A program made the translations under genes and the position numbers. Under the pieces are notes generated by a model. The model worked only from the letters and a program-made list of their open reading frames with translations. It was not told the origin of the DNA and searched no databases. 64,000 nt of DNA from Antedon mediterranea (taxonomy: Eukaryota > Echinodermata > Crinoidea > Comatulida > Antedonidae), in the NCBI RefSeq assembly GCF_964355755.1, contig NC_092670.1, positions 28,261,795 to 28,325,794 on the forward strand, read 5' to 3'. Below, one piece after another: positions 1-12,800 of this stretch. The stretch's first letter is position 1, and each line of letters starts with the position of its first letter.

Positions 1-78
1 AAATGCTCAAAATGGTCTAAAACGGTTTCTAATGTGATTTTAAGCACTTTGATGTTTTTATGTTAACAACTTTTTTAG

Positions 79-166
79 AAAATCACAAAATGGTCTAAAA
101 CGTCTCCAAATGCGATTTGAAGCAATTCTAAGCACTTTGGTGTTTTTATGGTAACGAGTTTTTTTG
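79..166 (+). repeat. Type A sub-variant with GGTAACGAG 3' end
   Basis: This 88-bp monomer follows a D monomer. It carries AAGCAATTCTAAG instead of AAGCTATTCTAAG and ends ATGGTAACGAGTTTTTTTG, so both the TGTTAACA and TTCGAA dyads are lost. The monomer after it begins AATATCAC. The D-to-GGTAACGAG pairing recurs many times, for example near 2840, 4990, 5420, 14870 and 43010, so it is an inherited part of one higher-order unit type. Confidence 0.8.
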
Positions 167-342
167 AATATCACAAAATGGTCTAAAATGTCTCCAAATG
201 CGATTTGAAGCTATTCTGTACACTTTGATGTTTTTTTGTTAACAAGTTTTTTCGAAAGTCACAAAATGGTCTAAAACGTCTCCAAATGCGATTTGAAGCT
301 ATTCTAAGCACTTTGGTGTTTTTATGTTAACAAGTTTTTTCG

Positions 343-430
343 AAAATCACAAAATGGTGTAAAACGTCTCCAAATGCGATTTGAAGCTATTCTAAGCACT
401 TTGGTGTTTTTATGTTAACAAGTTTTTTCG
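343..430 (+). repeat. Type A (canonical) 88-bp satellite monomer, exemplar
   Basis: This is a representative of the commonest monomer, counted from AAAATCACAAAATGG to TTTTTTCG. It has three CpG sites (in CGTC, TGCGATT and TTCGAA) and two perfect dyads near its 3' end: TGTTAACA, and TTTTCGAAAA across the junction with the next monomer. A4 tracts begin at monomer positions 1, 9 and 19, followed by T5 and T6 tracts later. This copy has GTGTAAAACG where most have GTCTAAAACG. Confidence 0.9.
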
Positions 431-518
431 AAAATCACAAAATGGTGTAAAACTTCTCCAAATACGATTTTAAGCTATTCTAAGCAATTTGGTGTTTTTA
501 TGTTAACAAGTTTTTTCG

Positions 519-605
519 AAAATCACAAAATGGTCTAAAACGTCTCCAAATGCGATTTGAAGCTATTCTGTACACTTTGCTGTTTTGTGTGAATAATTTT
601 TGTTG
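519..605 (+). repeat. Type B satellite monomer (87 bp), first member of the B-C-D cassette
   Basis: The first half is like type A. After GAAGCTATTCTG it changes to TACACTTTGCTGTTTTGTG and TGAATAATTTTTGT in place of the TGTTAACAAG segment, so the TGTTAACA dyad is lost. In most cassettes it directly precedes a type C monomer. Sub-variants end in GTCG, GTTG or GTCAA, and GAGAATAA replaces GTGAATAA in some copies, for example near 4235 and 8993. Confidence 0.88.
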
Positions 606-692
606 AAATGCTCAAAATGGTCAAAAACGTTTTTAAATACGATATTAAGCTATTTTGTGCTCTTTGATGTTTTTGTGTGAAAAGTTTTATCG
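606..692 (+). repeat. Type C satellite monomer (87 bp), most diverged class
   Basis: It starts AAATGCTCAAAATGGTCAAA and contains CGTTTTTAAATACGATATT, where type A has CGTCTCCAAATGCGATTTG. It ends GTGTGAAAAGTTTTATCG and lacks the TGTTAACA dyad. It generally occurs once per cassette, which makes it a good marker for counting higher-order units. In the first 6 kb, copies start at 606, 1297, 1904, 2600, 3292, 4251, 4767, 5195, 5623 and 6139. An ACTATATT sub-variant replaces ACGATATT in many copies. Confidence 0.9.
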
Positions 693-770
693 AAATGCTC
701 AAAATGGTCTAAAACGGTTTCTAATGTGATTTTAAGCACTTTGATGTTTTTATGTTAACAACTTTTTTAG
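693..770 (+). repeat. Type D satellite monomer (78 bp), 10-bp deletion form
   Basis: It starts AAATGCTCAAAATGGTCTAA, then CGGTTTCTAATGTGATTTTA and AGCACTTTGATG, and ends in ACTTTTTTAG. Aligned with type A it lacks about 10 bp corresponding to GAAGCTATTC, which accounts for the 78-bp length. It follows type C directly in most cassettes. At 45745 and 45823 the marker CGGTTTCT occurs twice 78 bp apart, so D can itself be tandemly duplicated. A sub-variant with AATGAAATGATT in place of AATGTGATT marks copies near 1414, 2021, 6947, 9823, 18293, 22194 and 28427. Confidence 0.9.
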
Positions 771-964
771 AAAATTACAAAATTGTGTAAAACGTCTCCA
801 AATGCGATTTGAAGCTATTCTAAGCAATTTCGTGTTTTTATGTTAACAAGTTTTTTCGAAAATCACAAAATGGTCTAAAACGTCTCCAAATGCGATTTGA
901 AGCTATTCTAAGCACTTTTGTGTTTTTATGTTAACAAGTTTTTTCGAAAATCACAAAATGGTCT

Positions 965-2178
965 AAAATGTCTCCAAATGCGATTTTAAGGTATTCTAAG
1001 CACTTTGGTGTTTTTATGTTAACAAGTTTTTTCGAAAATCACAAAATGGTCTAAAACGTCTACAAATGCGATTTGAAGCTATTCTAAGCACTTTGGTGTT
1101 TTTATGTTAACAAGTTTTTTCGAAAATTACAAAATGGTATAAAACGTCTCCAAATGCGATTTGAAGATTTTCTAAGCACTTTGGTGTTTTTATGTTTACA
1201 AGTTTTTTCGAAAATCACAAAATGGTCTAAAACGTCTCCAAATGCGATTTGAAGCTATTCTGTACACTTTGCTGTTTTGTGTGAATAATTTTGTCAAAAT
1301 GCTCAAAATGGTCAAAAACGTTTTTAAATACTATATTAAGCTATTTTGTGTTCTTTGATGTTTTTGTGTGAAAAGTTTTATCGAAATGCTCAAAATGGTC
1401 TAAAACGGTTTCTAATGAAATGATTATAAGATGTTTTGATGTTTTTATGTTAACAACTTTTTTAGAAAATCACAAAATGGTCTAAAACGTCTCCAAATGC
1501 GATTTGAAGCAATTCTAAGCACTTTGGTGTTTTTATGTTAACAAGTTTTTTCGAAAATCACAAAATGGTATAAAACCTCTCCAAATGCGATTTTAAGGTA
1601 TTCTAAGCACTTTGGTGTTTTTATGTTAACAAGTTTTTTCGAAAATCACAAAATGGTCTAAAACGTCTACAAATGCGATTTGAAGCTATTCTAAGCACTT
1701 TGGTGTTTTTATGTTAACAAGTTTTTTCGAAAATTACAAAATGGTATAAAACGTCTCCAAATGCGATTTGAAGATTTTCTAAGCACTTTGGTGTTTTTAT
1801 GTTTACAAGTTTTTTCGAAAATCACAAAATGGTCTAAAACGTCTCCAAATGCGATTTGAAGCTATTCTGTACACTTTGCTGTTTTGTGTGAATAATTTTG
1901 TCAAAATGCTCAAAATGGTCAAAAACGTTTTTAAATACTATATTAAGCTATTTTGTGTTCTTTGATGTTTTTGTGTGAAAAGTTTTATCGAAATGCTCAA
2001 AATGGTCTAAAACGGTTTCTAATGAAATGATTATAAGATGTTTTGATGTTTTTATGTTAACAACTTTTTTAGAAAATCACAAAATGGTCTAAAACGTCTC
2101 CAAATGCGATTTGAAGCAATTCTAAGCACTTTGGTGTTTTTATGTTAACAAGTTTTTTCGAAAATCACAAAATGGTAT
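965..2178 (+). repeat. Tandem duplication of a 607-bp higher-order unit
   Basis: Two successive units repeat with a period of 607 bp. The rare string ATGATTATAAG sits at 1420 and 2027, TTGAAGATTT at 1161 and 1768, and the C monomer at 1297 and 1904. The copies look nearly identical over the shared part, and a third partial copy continues after 2168. The outer limits given are approximate because the flanks are also satellite. Confidence 0.75.
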
Positions 2179-3720
2179 AAAACCTCTCCAAATGCGATTT
2201 TAAGGTATTCTAAGCACTTTGGTGTTTTTATGTTAACAAGTTTTTTCGAAAATCACAAAATGGTCTAAAACGTCTACAAATGCGATTTGAAGCTATTCTA
2301 AGCACTTTGGTGTTTTTATGTTAACAAGTTTTTTCGAAAATCACAAAATGGTATAAAACGTCTCCAAATGAGATTTTAAGGTATTCTAAGCACTTTGGTG
2401 TTTTTATGTTAACAAGTTTTTTCGAAAATCACAAAATGGTCTAAAACGTCTACAAATGCGATTTGAAGCTATTCTAAGCACTTTGGTGTTTTTATGTAAA
2501 CAAGTTTTTTCGAAAATCACAAAATGGTCTAAAACGTCTCCAAATGCGATTTGAAGCTATTCTGTACACTTTGCTGTTTTGTGTGAATAATTTTTGTCGA
2601 AATGCTCAAAATGGTCAAAAACGTTTTTAAATACGATATTAAGCTATTTTGTGCTCTTTGATGTTTTTGTGTGAAAAGTTTTATCGAAATGCTCAAAATG
2701 GTCTAAAACGGTTTCTAATGTGATTTTAAGCACTTTGATGTTTTTATGTTAACAACTTTTTTAGAAAATCACAAAATGGTCTAAAACGTCTCCAAATGCG
2801 ATTTGAAGCAATTCTAAGCACTTTGGTGTTTTTATGGTAACGAGTTTTTTTGAATATCACAAAATGGTCTAAAATGTCTCCAAATGCGATTTGAAGCTAT
2901 TCTGTACACTTTGATGTTTTTTTGTTAACAAGTTTTTTCGAAAGTCACAAAATGGTCTAAAACGTCTCCAAATGCGATTTGAAACTATTCTAAGCACTTT
3001 GGTGTTTTTATGTTAACAAGTTTTTTCGAAAATCACAAAATGGGGTAAAACGTCTCCAAATGCGATTTGAAGCAATTCTAAGCACTTTGGTGTTTTTATG
3101 TTAACAAGTTTTTTCGAAAATCACAAAATGGTGTAAAACTTCTCCAAATACGATTTTAAGCTATTCTAAGCAATTTGGTGTTTTTATGTTAACAAGTTTT
3201 TTCGAAAATCACAAAATGGTCTAAAACGTCTCCAAATGCGATTTGAAGCTATTCTGTACACTTTGCTGTTTTGTGTGAATAATTTTTGTTGAAATGCTCA
3301 AAATGGTCAAAAACGTTTTTAAATACTATATTAAGCTATTTTGTGCTCTTTGATGTTTTTGTGTGAAAAGTTTTATCGAAATGCTCAAAATGGTCTAAAA
3401 CGGTTTCTAATGTGATTTTAAGCACTTTGATGTTTTTATGTTAACAACTTTTTTAGAAAATTACAAAATGGTGTAAAACGTCTCCAAATGCGATTTGAAG
3501 CTATTCTAAGCACTTTGGTGTTTTTATGGTAACGAGTTTTTTTGAATATCACAAAATGGTCTAAAATGTCTCCAAATGCGATTTGAAGCTTTTCTAAGCA
3601 CTTTGGTGTTTTTATGTTAACAAGTTTTTTCGAAAATCACAAAATGGTCTAAAACGTCTCCAAATGTGATTTGAAGCTATTCTAAACACTTTGGTGTTTT
3701 TATGTTAACAAGTTTTTTCG

Positions 3721-3897
3721 AAAATCACAAATTGGTCTAAAACGTCTCCAAATGCGATTTGAAGCTAGTTTAAGCACTTTGGTGTTTTTGTGTAACCAAG
3801 TTTTTTCGAAAATCACAAAAGGGTCTAAAATGTCTCAAAATGCGATTTGAAGCTATTCTGTACACTTTGATGTTTTTTTTGTTAACAAGTTTTTTCG
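3721..3897 (+). repeat. Linked monomer pair with AAATTGG / GTGTAACCAAG / AAAGGGTC markers
   Basis: These two consecutive monomers (88 and 89 bp) travel together through the array. The first has CACAAATTGGTC and ends GTGTAACCAAG. The second has CACAAAAGGGTC, TGTCTCAAAATGCG and a longer T run before GTTAACAAG. The same pair recurs at about 8480, 11880, 14380, 20860, 23130, 27100, 28920, 49070, 50110 and, just after the island, 59640. It is a good anchor for matching higher-order units. Confidence 0.8.
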
Positions 3898-6800
3898 AAA
3901 GTCACAAAATGGTCTAAAACGTCTCCAAATGCGATTTGAAGCTATTCTAAGCACTTTGGTGTTTTTATGTTAACAAGTTTTTTCGAAAATCACAAAATGG
4001 TGTAAAACGTCTCCAAATGCGATTTGAAGCTATTCTAAGCAATTTGGTGTTTTTATGTTAACAAGTTTTTTCGAAAATCACAAAATGGTGTAAAACGTCT
4101 CCAAATGCGATTTTAAGCTATTCTAAGCAATTTGGGGTTTTTTTATGTTAACAAGTTTTTTCGAAAATCACAAAATGGTCTAAAACGTCTCCAAATGCGA
4201 TTTGAAGCTATTCTGTACACTTTGCTGTTTTGTGAGAATAATTTTTGTCGAAATGCTCAAAATGGTCAAAAACGTTTTTAAATACGATATTAAGCTATTT
4301 TGTGCTCTTTGATGTTTTTGTGTGAAAAGTTTTATCGAAATGCTCAAAATGGTCTAAAACGGTTTCTAATGTGATTTTAAGCACTTTGGTGTTTTTATGT
4401 TAACAAGTTTTTTCGAAAATCACAAAATGGTCTAAAACGTCTCCAAATGTGATTTGAAGCTATTCAAAACACTTTGGTGTTTTTATGTTAACAAGTTTTT
4501 TCGAAAATCACAAATTGGTCTAAAACGTCTCCAAATGCGATTTGAAGTTATTTTAAGCACTTTGGTGTTTTTGTGTAACCAAGTTTTTTCGAAAATCACA
4601 AAAGGGTCTAAAATGTCTCAAAATGCGATTTGAAGCTATTCTGTACACTTTGATGTTTTTTTGTTAACAAGTTTTTTCGAAAGTCACAAAATGGTCTAAA
4701 ACGTCTCCAAATGCGATTTGAAGCTATTCTAAGCACTTTGCTGTATTGTGTGAATAATTTTTGTCGAAATGCTCAAAATGGTCAAAAACGTTTTTAAATA
4801 CGATATTAAGCTATTTTGTGCTCTTTGATGTTTTTGTGTGAAAAGTTTTATCGAAATGCTCAAAATGGTCTAAAACGGTTTCTAATGTGATTTTAAGCAC
4901 TTTGATGTTTTTATGTTAACAACTTTTTTAGAAAATCACAAAATGGTCTAAAACGTCTCCAAATGCGATTTGAAGCAATTCTAAGCACTTTGGTGTTTTT
5001 ATGGTAACGAGTTTTTTTGAATATCACAAAATGGTCTAAAATGTCTCCAAATGCGATTTGAAGCTTTTCTAAGCACTTTGGTGTTTTTATGTTAACAAGT
5101 TTTTTCGAAAATCACAAAATGGTCTAAAACGTCTCCAAATGCGATTTGAAGCTATTCTGTACACTTTGCTGTTTTGTGTGAATAATTTTTGTCGAAATGC
5201 TCAAAATGGTCAAAAACGTTTTTAAATACGATATTAAGCTATTTTGTGCTCTTTTATGTTTTTGTGTGAAAAGTTTTATCGAAATGCTCAAAATGGTCTA
5301 AAACGGTTTCTAATGTGATTTTAAGCACTTTGATGTTTTTATGTTAACAACTTTTTTAGAAAATCACAAAATGGTCTAAAACGTCTCCAAATGCGATTTG
5401 AAGCAATTCTAAGCACTTTGGTGTTTTTATGGTAACGAGTTTTTTTGAATATCACAAAATGGTCTAAAATGTCTCCAAATGCGATTTGAAGCTTTTCTAA
5501 GCACTTTGGTGTTTTTATGGTAACGAGTTATTTCGAAAATCACAAAATGGTCTAAAACGTCTCCAAATGCGATTTGAAGCTATTCTGTACACTTTGCGGT
5601 TTTGTGTGAATAATTTTTGTCAAAATGCTCAAAATGGTCAAAAACGTTTTTAAATACTATATTAAGCTATTTTGTGCTCTTTGATGTTTTTGTGTGAAAA
5701 GTTTTATCGAAATGCTCAAAATGGTCTAAAACGGTTTCTAATGTGATTTTAAGCACTTTGATGTTTTTATGTTAACAACTTTTTTAGAAAATTACAAAAT
5801 GGTGTAAAACGTCTCCAAATGCGATTTGAAGCTATTCTAAGCAATTTGGTGTTTTTATGTTAACAAGTTTTTTCGAAAATCACAAAATGGTCTAAAACGT
5901 CTCCAAATGCGATTTGAAGCTATTCTAAGCACTTTTGTGTTTTTATGTTAACAAGTTTTTTCGAAAATCACAAAATGGTCTAAAATGTCTCCAAATGCGA
6001 TTTGAAGCTTTTCTAAGCACTTTTGTGTTTTTATGTTTACAAGTTTTTTCGAAAATCACAAAATGGTCTAAAACGTCTCCAAATGCGATTTGAAGCTATT
6101 CTGTACACTTTGCTGTTTTGTGTGAATAATTTTTGTCAAAATGCTCAAAATGGTCAAAAACGTTTTTAAATACTATATTAAGCTATTTTGTGTTCTTTGA
6201 TGTTTTTATGTGAAAAGTTTTATCGAAATGCTCAAAATGGTCTAAAACGGTTTCTAATGTGATTTTAAGAACTTTGATGTTTTTATGTTAAAAACTTTTT
6301 TAGAAAATCACAAAATGGTCTAAAACGTCTCCAAATGCGATTTGAAGCAATTCTAAGCACTTTGGTGTTTTTATGTTAACACGTTTTTTCGAAAATCACA
6401 AAATGGTCTAAAACGTCTCCAAATGCGATTTGAAGCTATTCTAAGCACTTTTGTGTTTTTATGTTAACAAGTTTTTTCGAAAATCACAAAATGGTCTAAA
6501 ATGTCTCCAAATGCGATTTTAAGGTATTCTAAGCACTTTGGTGTTTTTATGTTAACAAGTTTTTTTGAAAATCACAAAATGGTCTAAAACGTCTACAAAT
6601 GCGATTTGAAGCTATTCTAAGCACTTTGGTGTTTTTATGTTAACAAGTTTTTTCGAAAATCACAAAATGGTATAAAACGTCTCCAAATGCGATTTGAAGA
6701 TTTTCTAAGCACTTTGGTGTTTTTATGTTTACAAGTTTTTTCGAAAATCACAAAATGGTCTAAAACGTCTCCAAATGCGATTTGAAGCTATTCTGTACAC

Positions 6801-9800
6801 TTTGCTGTTTTGTGTGAATAATTTTGTCAAAATGCTCAAAATGGTCAAAAACGTTTTTAAATACTATATTAAGCTATTTTGTGTTCTTTGATGTTTTTGT
6901 GTGAAAAGTTTTATCGAAATGCTCAAAATGGTCTAAAACGGTTTCTAATGAAATGATTTTAAGAACTTTGATGTTTTTATGTTAACAACTTTTTTAGAAA
7001 ATCACAAAATGGTCTAAAACGTCTCCAAATGCGATTTGAAGCAATTCTAAGCACTTTGGTGTTTTTATGTTAACAAGTTTTTTCGAAAATCACAAAATGG
7101 TATAAAACCTCTCCAAATACGATTTTAAGGTATTCTAAGCACTTTGGTGTTTTTATGTTAACAAGTTTGTTCGAAAATCACAAAATGGTCTAAAACGTCT
7201 ACAAATGCGATTTGAAGCTATTCTAAGCACTTTGGTGTTTTTATGTTAACAAGTTTTTTCGAAAATCACAAAATGGTATAAAACGTCTCCAAATGAGATT
7301 TTAAGGTATTCTAAGCACTTTGGTGTTTTTATGTTAACAAGTTTTTTCGAAAATCACAAAATGGTCTAAAACGTCTACAAATGCGATTTGAAGCTATTCT
7401 AAGCACTTTGGTGTTTTTATGTTAACAAGTTTTTTCGAAAATCACAAAATGGTATAAAACGTCTCCAAATGCGATTTTAAGCTATTCTAAGCAATTTGGT
7501 GTTTTTATGTTAACAAGTTTTTTCGAAAATCACAAAATGGTCGAAAATGTCACAAAATGCGATTTGAAGCTATTCTAAGCACTTTGGTGTTATTATGTTA
7601 ACAAGTTTTTTCGAAAATCACAAATTGGTCTAAAACGTCTCCAAATGCGATTTGAAGCTATTTTAAGCACTTTGGTGTTTTTGTGTAACCAAGTTTTTTC
7701 GAAAATCACAAAAGGGTCTAAAATGTCTATAAATGCGATTTGAAGCTATTCTGTACACTTTGATGTTTTTTTGTTAACAAGTTTTTTCGAAAGTCACAAA
7801 ATGGTCTAAAACGTCTCCAAATGCGATTTGAAGCTATTCTAAGCACTTTGGTGTTTTTATGTTAACAAGTTTTTTCGAAAATCACAAAATGGTGTAAAAC
7901 GTCTCCAAATGCGATTTGAAGCTATTCTAAGCACTTTGGTGTTTTTATGTTAACAAGTTTTTTCGAAAATCACAAAATGGTGTAAAACTTCTCCAAATAC
8001 GATTTTAAGCTATTCTAAGCAATTTGGTGTTTTTATGTTAACAAGTTTTTTCGAAAATCACAAAATGGTCTAAAACGTCTCCAAATGCGATTTGAAGCTA
8101 TTCTGTACACTTTGCTGTTTTGTGTGAATAATTTTTGTTGAAATGCTCAAAATGGTCAAAAACGTTTTTAAATACTATATTAAGCTATTTTGTGTTCTTT
8201 GATGTTTTTGTGTGAAAAGTTTTATCGAAATGCTCAAAATGGTCTAAAACGGTTTCTAATGTGATTTTAAGCACTTTGGTGTTTTTATGTTAACAAGTTT
8301 TTTCGAAAATCACAAAATGGTCTAAAATGTCTCCAAATGCGATTTGAAGCTTTTCTAAGCACTTTGGTGTTTTTATGTTAACAAGTTTTTTCGAAAATCA
8401 CAAAATGGTCTAAAACGTCTCCAAATGTGATTTGAAGCTATTCTAAACACTTTGGTGTTTTTATGTTAACAAGTTTTTTCGAAAATCACAAATTGGTCTA
8501 AAACGTCTCCAAATGCGATTTTAAGCTATTTTAAGCACTTTGGTGTTTTTGTGTAACCAAGTTTTTTCGAAAATCACAAAAGGGTCTAAAATGTCTCAAA
8601 ATGCGATTTGAAGCTATTCTGTACACTTTGATGTTTTTTTGTTAACAAGTTTTTTCGAAAGTCACAAAATGGTCTAAAAAGTCTCCAAATGCGATTTGAA
8701 GCTATTCTAAGCACTTTGGTGTTTTTATGTTAACAAGTTTTATCGAAAATCACAAAATGGTGTAAAACGTCTCCAAATGCGATTTGAAGCTATTCTAAGC
8801 ACTTTGGTGTTTTTATGTTAACAAGTTTTTTTCGAAAATCACAAAATGGTGTAAAACGTCTCCAAATGCGATTTTAAGCTATTCTAAGCAATTTGGTGTT
8901 TTTATGTTAACAAGTTTTTTCGAAAATCACAAAATGGTCTAAAACGTCTCCAAATGCGATTTGAAGCTATTCTGTACACTTTGCTGTTTTGTGAGAATAA
9001 TTTTTGTCGAAATGCTCAAAATGGTCAAAAACGTTTTTAAATACGATATTAAGCTATTTTGTGCTCTTTGATGTTTTTGTGTGAAAAGTTTTATCGAAAT
9101 GCTCAAAATGGTCTAAAACGGTTTCTAATGTGATTTTAAGCACTTTGATGTTTTTATGTTAACAACTTTTTTAGAAAATTACAAAATGGTGTAAAACGTC
9201 TCCAAATGCGATTTGAAGCTATTCTAAGCAATTTCGTGTTTTTATGTTAACAAGTTTTTTCGAAAATCACAAAATGGTCTAAAACGTCTCCAAATGCGAT
9301 TTGAAGCTATTCTAAGCACTTTTGTGTTTTTATGTTAACAAGTTTTTTCGAAAATCACAAAATGGTCTAAAATGTCTCCAAATGCGATTTTAAGGTATTC
9401 TAAGCACTTTGGTGTTTTTATGTTAACAAGTTTTTTCGAAAATCACAAAATGGTCTAAAACGTCTACAAATGCGATTTGAAGCTATTCTAAGCACTTTGG
9501 TGTTTTTATGTTAACAAGTTTTTTCGAAAATTACAAAATGGTATAAAACGTCTCCAAATGCGATTTGAAGATTTTCTAAGCACTTTGGTGTTTTTATGTT
9601 TACAAGTTTTTTCGAAAATCACAAAATGGTCTAAAACGTCTCCAAATGCGATTTGAAGCTATTCTGTACACTTTGCTGTTTTGTGTGAATAATTTTGTCA
9701 AAATGCTCAAAATGGTCAAAAACGTTTTTAAATACTATATTAAGCTATTTTGTGTTCTTTGATGTTTTTGTGTGAAAAGTTTTATCGAAATGCTCAAAAT

Positions 9801-12800
9801 GGTCTAAAACGGTTTCTAATGAAATGATTTTAAGAACTTTGATGTTTTTATGTTAACAACATTTTTAGAAAATCACAAAATGGTCTAAAACGTCTCCAAA
9901 TGCGATTTGAAGCAATTCTAAGCACTTTGGTGTTTTTATGTTAACAAGTTTTTTCGAAAATCACAAAATGGTATAAAACCTCTCCAAATGCGATTTTAAG
10001 GTATTCTAAGCACTTTGGTGTTTTTATGTTAACAAGTTTTTTCGAAAATCACAAAATGGTCTAAAACGTCTACAAATGCGATTTGAAGCTATTCTAAGCA
10101 CTTTGGTGTTTTTATGTTAACAAGTTTTTTCGAAAATCACAAAATGGTATAAAACGTCTCCAAATGAGATTTTAAGGTATTCTAAGCACTTTGGTGTTTT
10201 TATGTTAACAAGTTTTTTCGAAAATCACAAAATGGTCTAAAACGTCTCCAAATGCGATTTGAAGCTATTCTGTACACTTTGCTGTTTTGTGTGAATAATT
10301 TTGTCAAAATGCTCAAAATGGTCAAAAACGTTTTTAAATACTATATTAAGCTATTTTGTGTTCTTTCATGTTTTTGTGTGAAAAGTTTTATCGAAATGCT
10401 CAAAATGGTCTAAAACGGTTTCTAATGAAATGATTTTAAGAACTTTGATGTTTTTATGTTAACAACTTTTTTAGAAAATCACAAAATGGTCTAAAACGTC
10501 TCCAAATGCGATTTGAAGCAATTCTAAGCACTTTGGTGTTTTTATGTTAACAAGTTTTTTCGAAAATCACAAAATGGTATAAAACCTCTCCAAATGCGAT
10601 TTTAAGGTATTCTAAGCACTTTGGTGTTTTTATGTTAACAAGTTTTTTCGAAAATCACAAAATGGTCTAAAACGTCTACAAATGCGATTTGAAGCTATTC
10701 TAAGCACTTTGGTGTTTTTATGTTAACAAGTTTTTTCGAAAATAACAAAATGGTATAAAACGTCTCCAAATGAGATTTTAAGGTATTCTAAGCACTTTGG
10801 TGTTTTTATGTTAACAAGTTTTTTCGAAAATCACAAAATGGTCTAAAACGTCTACAAATGCGATTTGAAGCTATTCTAAGCACTTTGGTGTTTTTATGTT
10901 AACAAGTTTTTTCGAAAATCACAAAATGGTATAAAACGTCTCCAAATGCGATTTTAAGCTATTCTAAGCAATTTGGTGTTTTTATGTTAACAAGTTTTTT
11001 CGAAAATCACAAAATGGTCGAAAATGTCACAAAATGCGATTTGAAGCTATTCTAAGCACTTTGGTGTTATTATGTTAACAAGTTTTTTCGAAAATCACAA
11101 ATTGGTCTAAAACGTCTCCAAATGCGATTTGAAGCTATTTTAAGCACTTTGGTGTTTTTGTGTAACCAAGTTTTTTCGAAAATCACAAAAGGGTCTAAAA
11201 TGTCTCAAAATGCGATTTGAAGCTATTCTGTACACTTTGATGTTTTTTTGTTAACAAGTTTTTTCGAAAGTCACAAAATGGTCTAAAACGTCTCCAAATG
11301 CGATTTGAAGCTATTCTAAGCACTTTGGTGTTTTTATGTTAACAAGTTTTTTCGAAAATCACAAAATGGTGTAAAACGTCTCCAAATGCGATTTGAAGCT
11401 ATTCTAAGCACTTTGGTGTTTTTATGTTAACAAGTTTTTTCGAAAATCACAAAATGGTGTAAAACTTCTCCAAATACGATTTTAAGCTATTCTAAGCAAT
11501 TTGGTGTTTTTATGTTAACAAGTTTTTTCGAAAATCACAAAATGGTCTAAAACGTCTCCAAATGCGATTTGAAGTTATTCTGTACACTTTGCTGTTTTGT
11601 GAGAATAATTTTTGTCGAAATGCTCAAAATGGTCAAAAACGTTTTTAAATACGATATTAAGCTATTTTGTGCTCTTTGATGTTTTTGTGTGAAAAGTTTT
11701 ATCGAAATGCTCAAAATGGTCTAAAACGGTTTCTAATGTGATTTTAAGCACTTTGGTGTTTTTATGTTAACAAGTTTTTTCGAAAATCACAAAATGGTCT
11801 AAAACGTCTCCAAATGTGATTTGAAGCTATTCTAAACACTTTGGTGTTTTTATGTTAACAAGTTTTTTCGAAAATCACAAATTGGTCTAAAACGTCTCCA
11901 AATGCGATTTGAAGCTATTTTAAGCACTTTGGTGTTTTTGTGTAACCAAGTTTTTTCGAAAATCACAAAAGGGTCTAAAATGTCTCAAAATGCGATTTGA
12001 AGCTATTCTGTACACTTTGATGTTTTTTTGTTAACAAGTTTTTTCGAAAGTCACAAAATGGTCTAAAACGTCTCCAAATGCGATTTGAAGCTATTCTAAG
12101 CACTTTGGTGTTTTTATGTTAACAAGTTTTTTCGAAAATCACAAAATGGTGTAAAACGTCTCCAAATGCGATTTGAAGCTATTCTAAGCACTTTGGTGTT
12201 TTTATGTTAACAAGTTTTTTCGAAAATCACAAAATGGTGTAAAACTTCTCCAAATACGATTTTAAGCTATTCTAAGCAATTTGGTGTTTTTATGTTAACA
12301 AGTTTTTTCGAAAATCACAAAATGGTCTAAAACGTCTCCAAATGCGATTTGAAGCTATTCTGTACACTTTGCTGTTTTGTGTGAATAATTTTTGTTGAAA
12401 TGCTCAAAATGGTCAAAAACGTTTTTAAATACTATATTAAGCTATTTTGTGTTCTTTGATGTTTTTGTGTGAAAAGTTTTATCGAAATGCTCAAAATGGT
12501 CTAAAACGGTTTCTAATGTGATTTTAAGCACTTTGATGTTTTTATGTTAATAACTTTTTTAGAAAATCACAAAATGGTCTAAAACGTCTCCAAATGCGAT
12601 TTGAAGCAATTCTAAGCACTTTGGTGTTTTTATGTTAACAAGTTTTTTCGAAAATCACAAAATGGTATAAAACGTCTCCAAATGCGATTTTAAGGTATTC
12701 TAAGCACTTTGGTGTTTTTATGTTAACAACTTTTTTAGAAAATCACAAAATGGTCTAAAACGTCTCCAAATGCGATTTGAAGCAATTCTAAGCACTTTGG

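Noticed and set aside
335-352. CENP-B box in the satellite (TTCG followed by A-rich bases)
   Set aside because: The TTCG half fits, but the required CGGG half is absent (CAAA instead), so it is not a CENP-B box.
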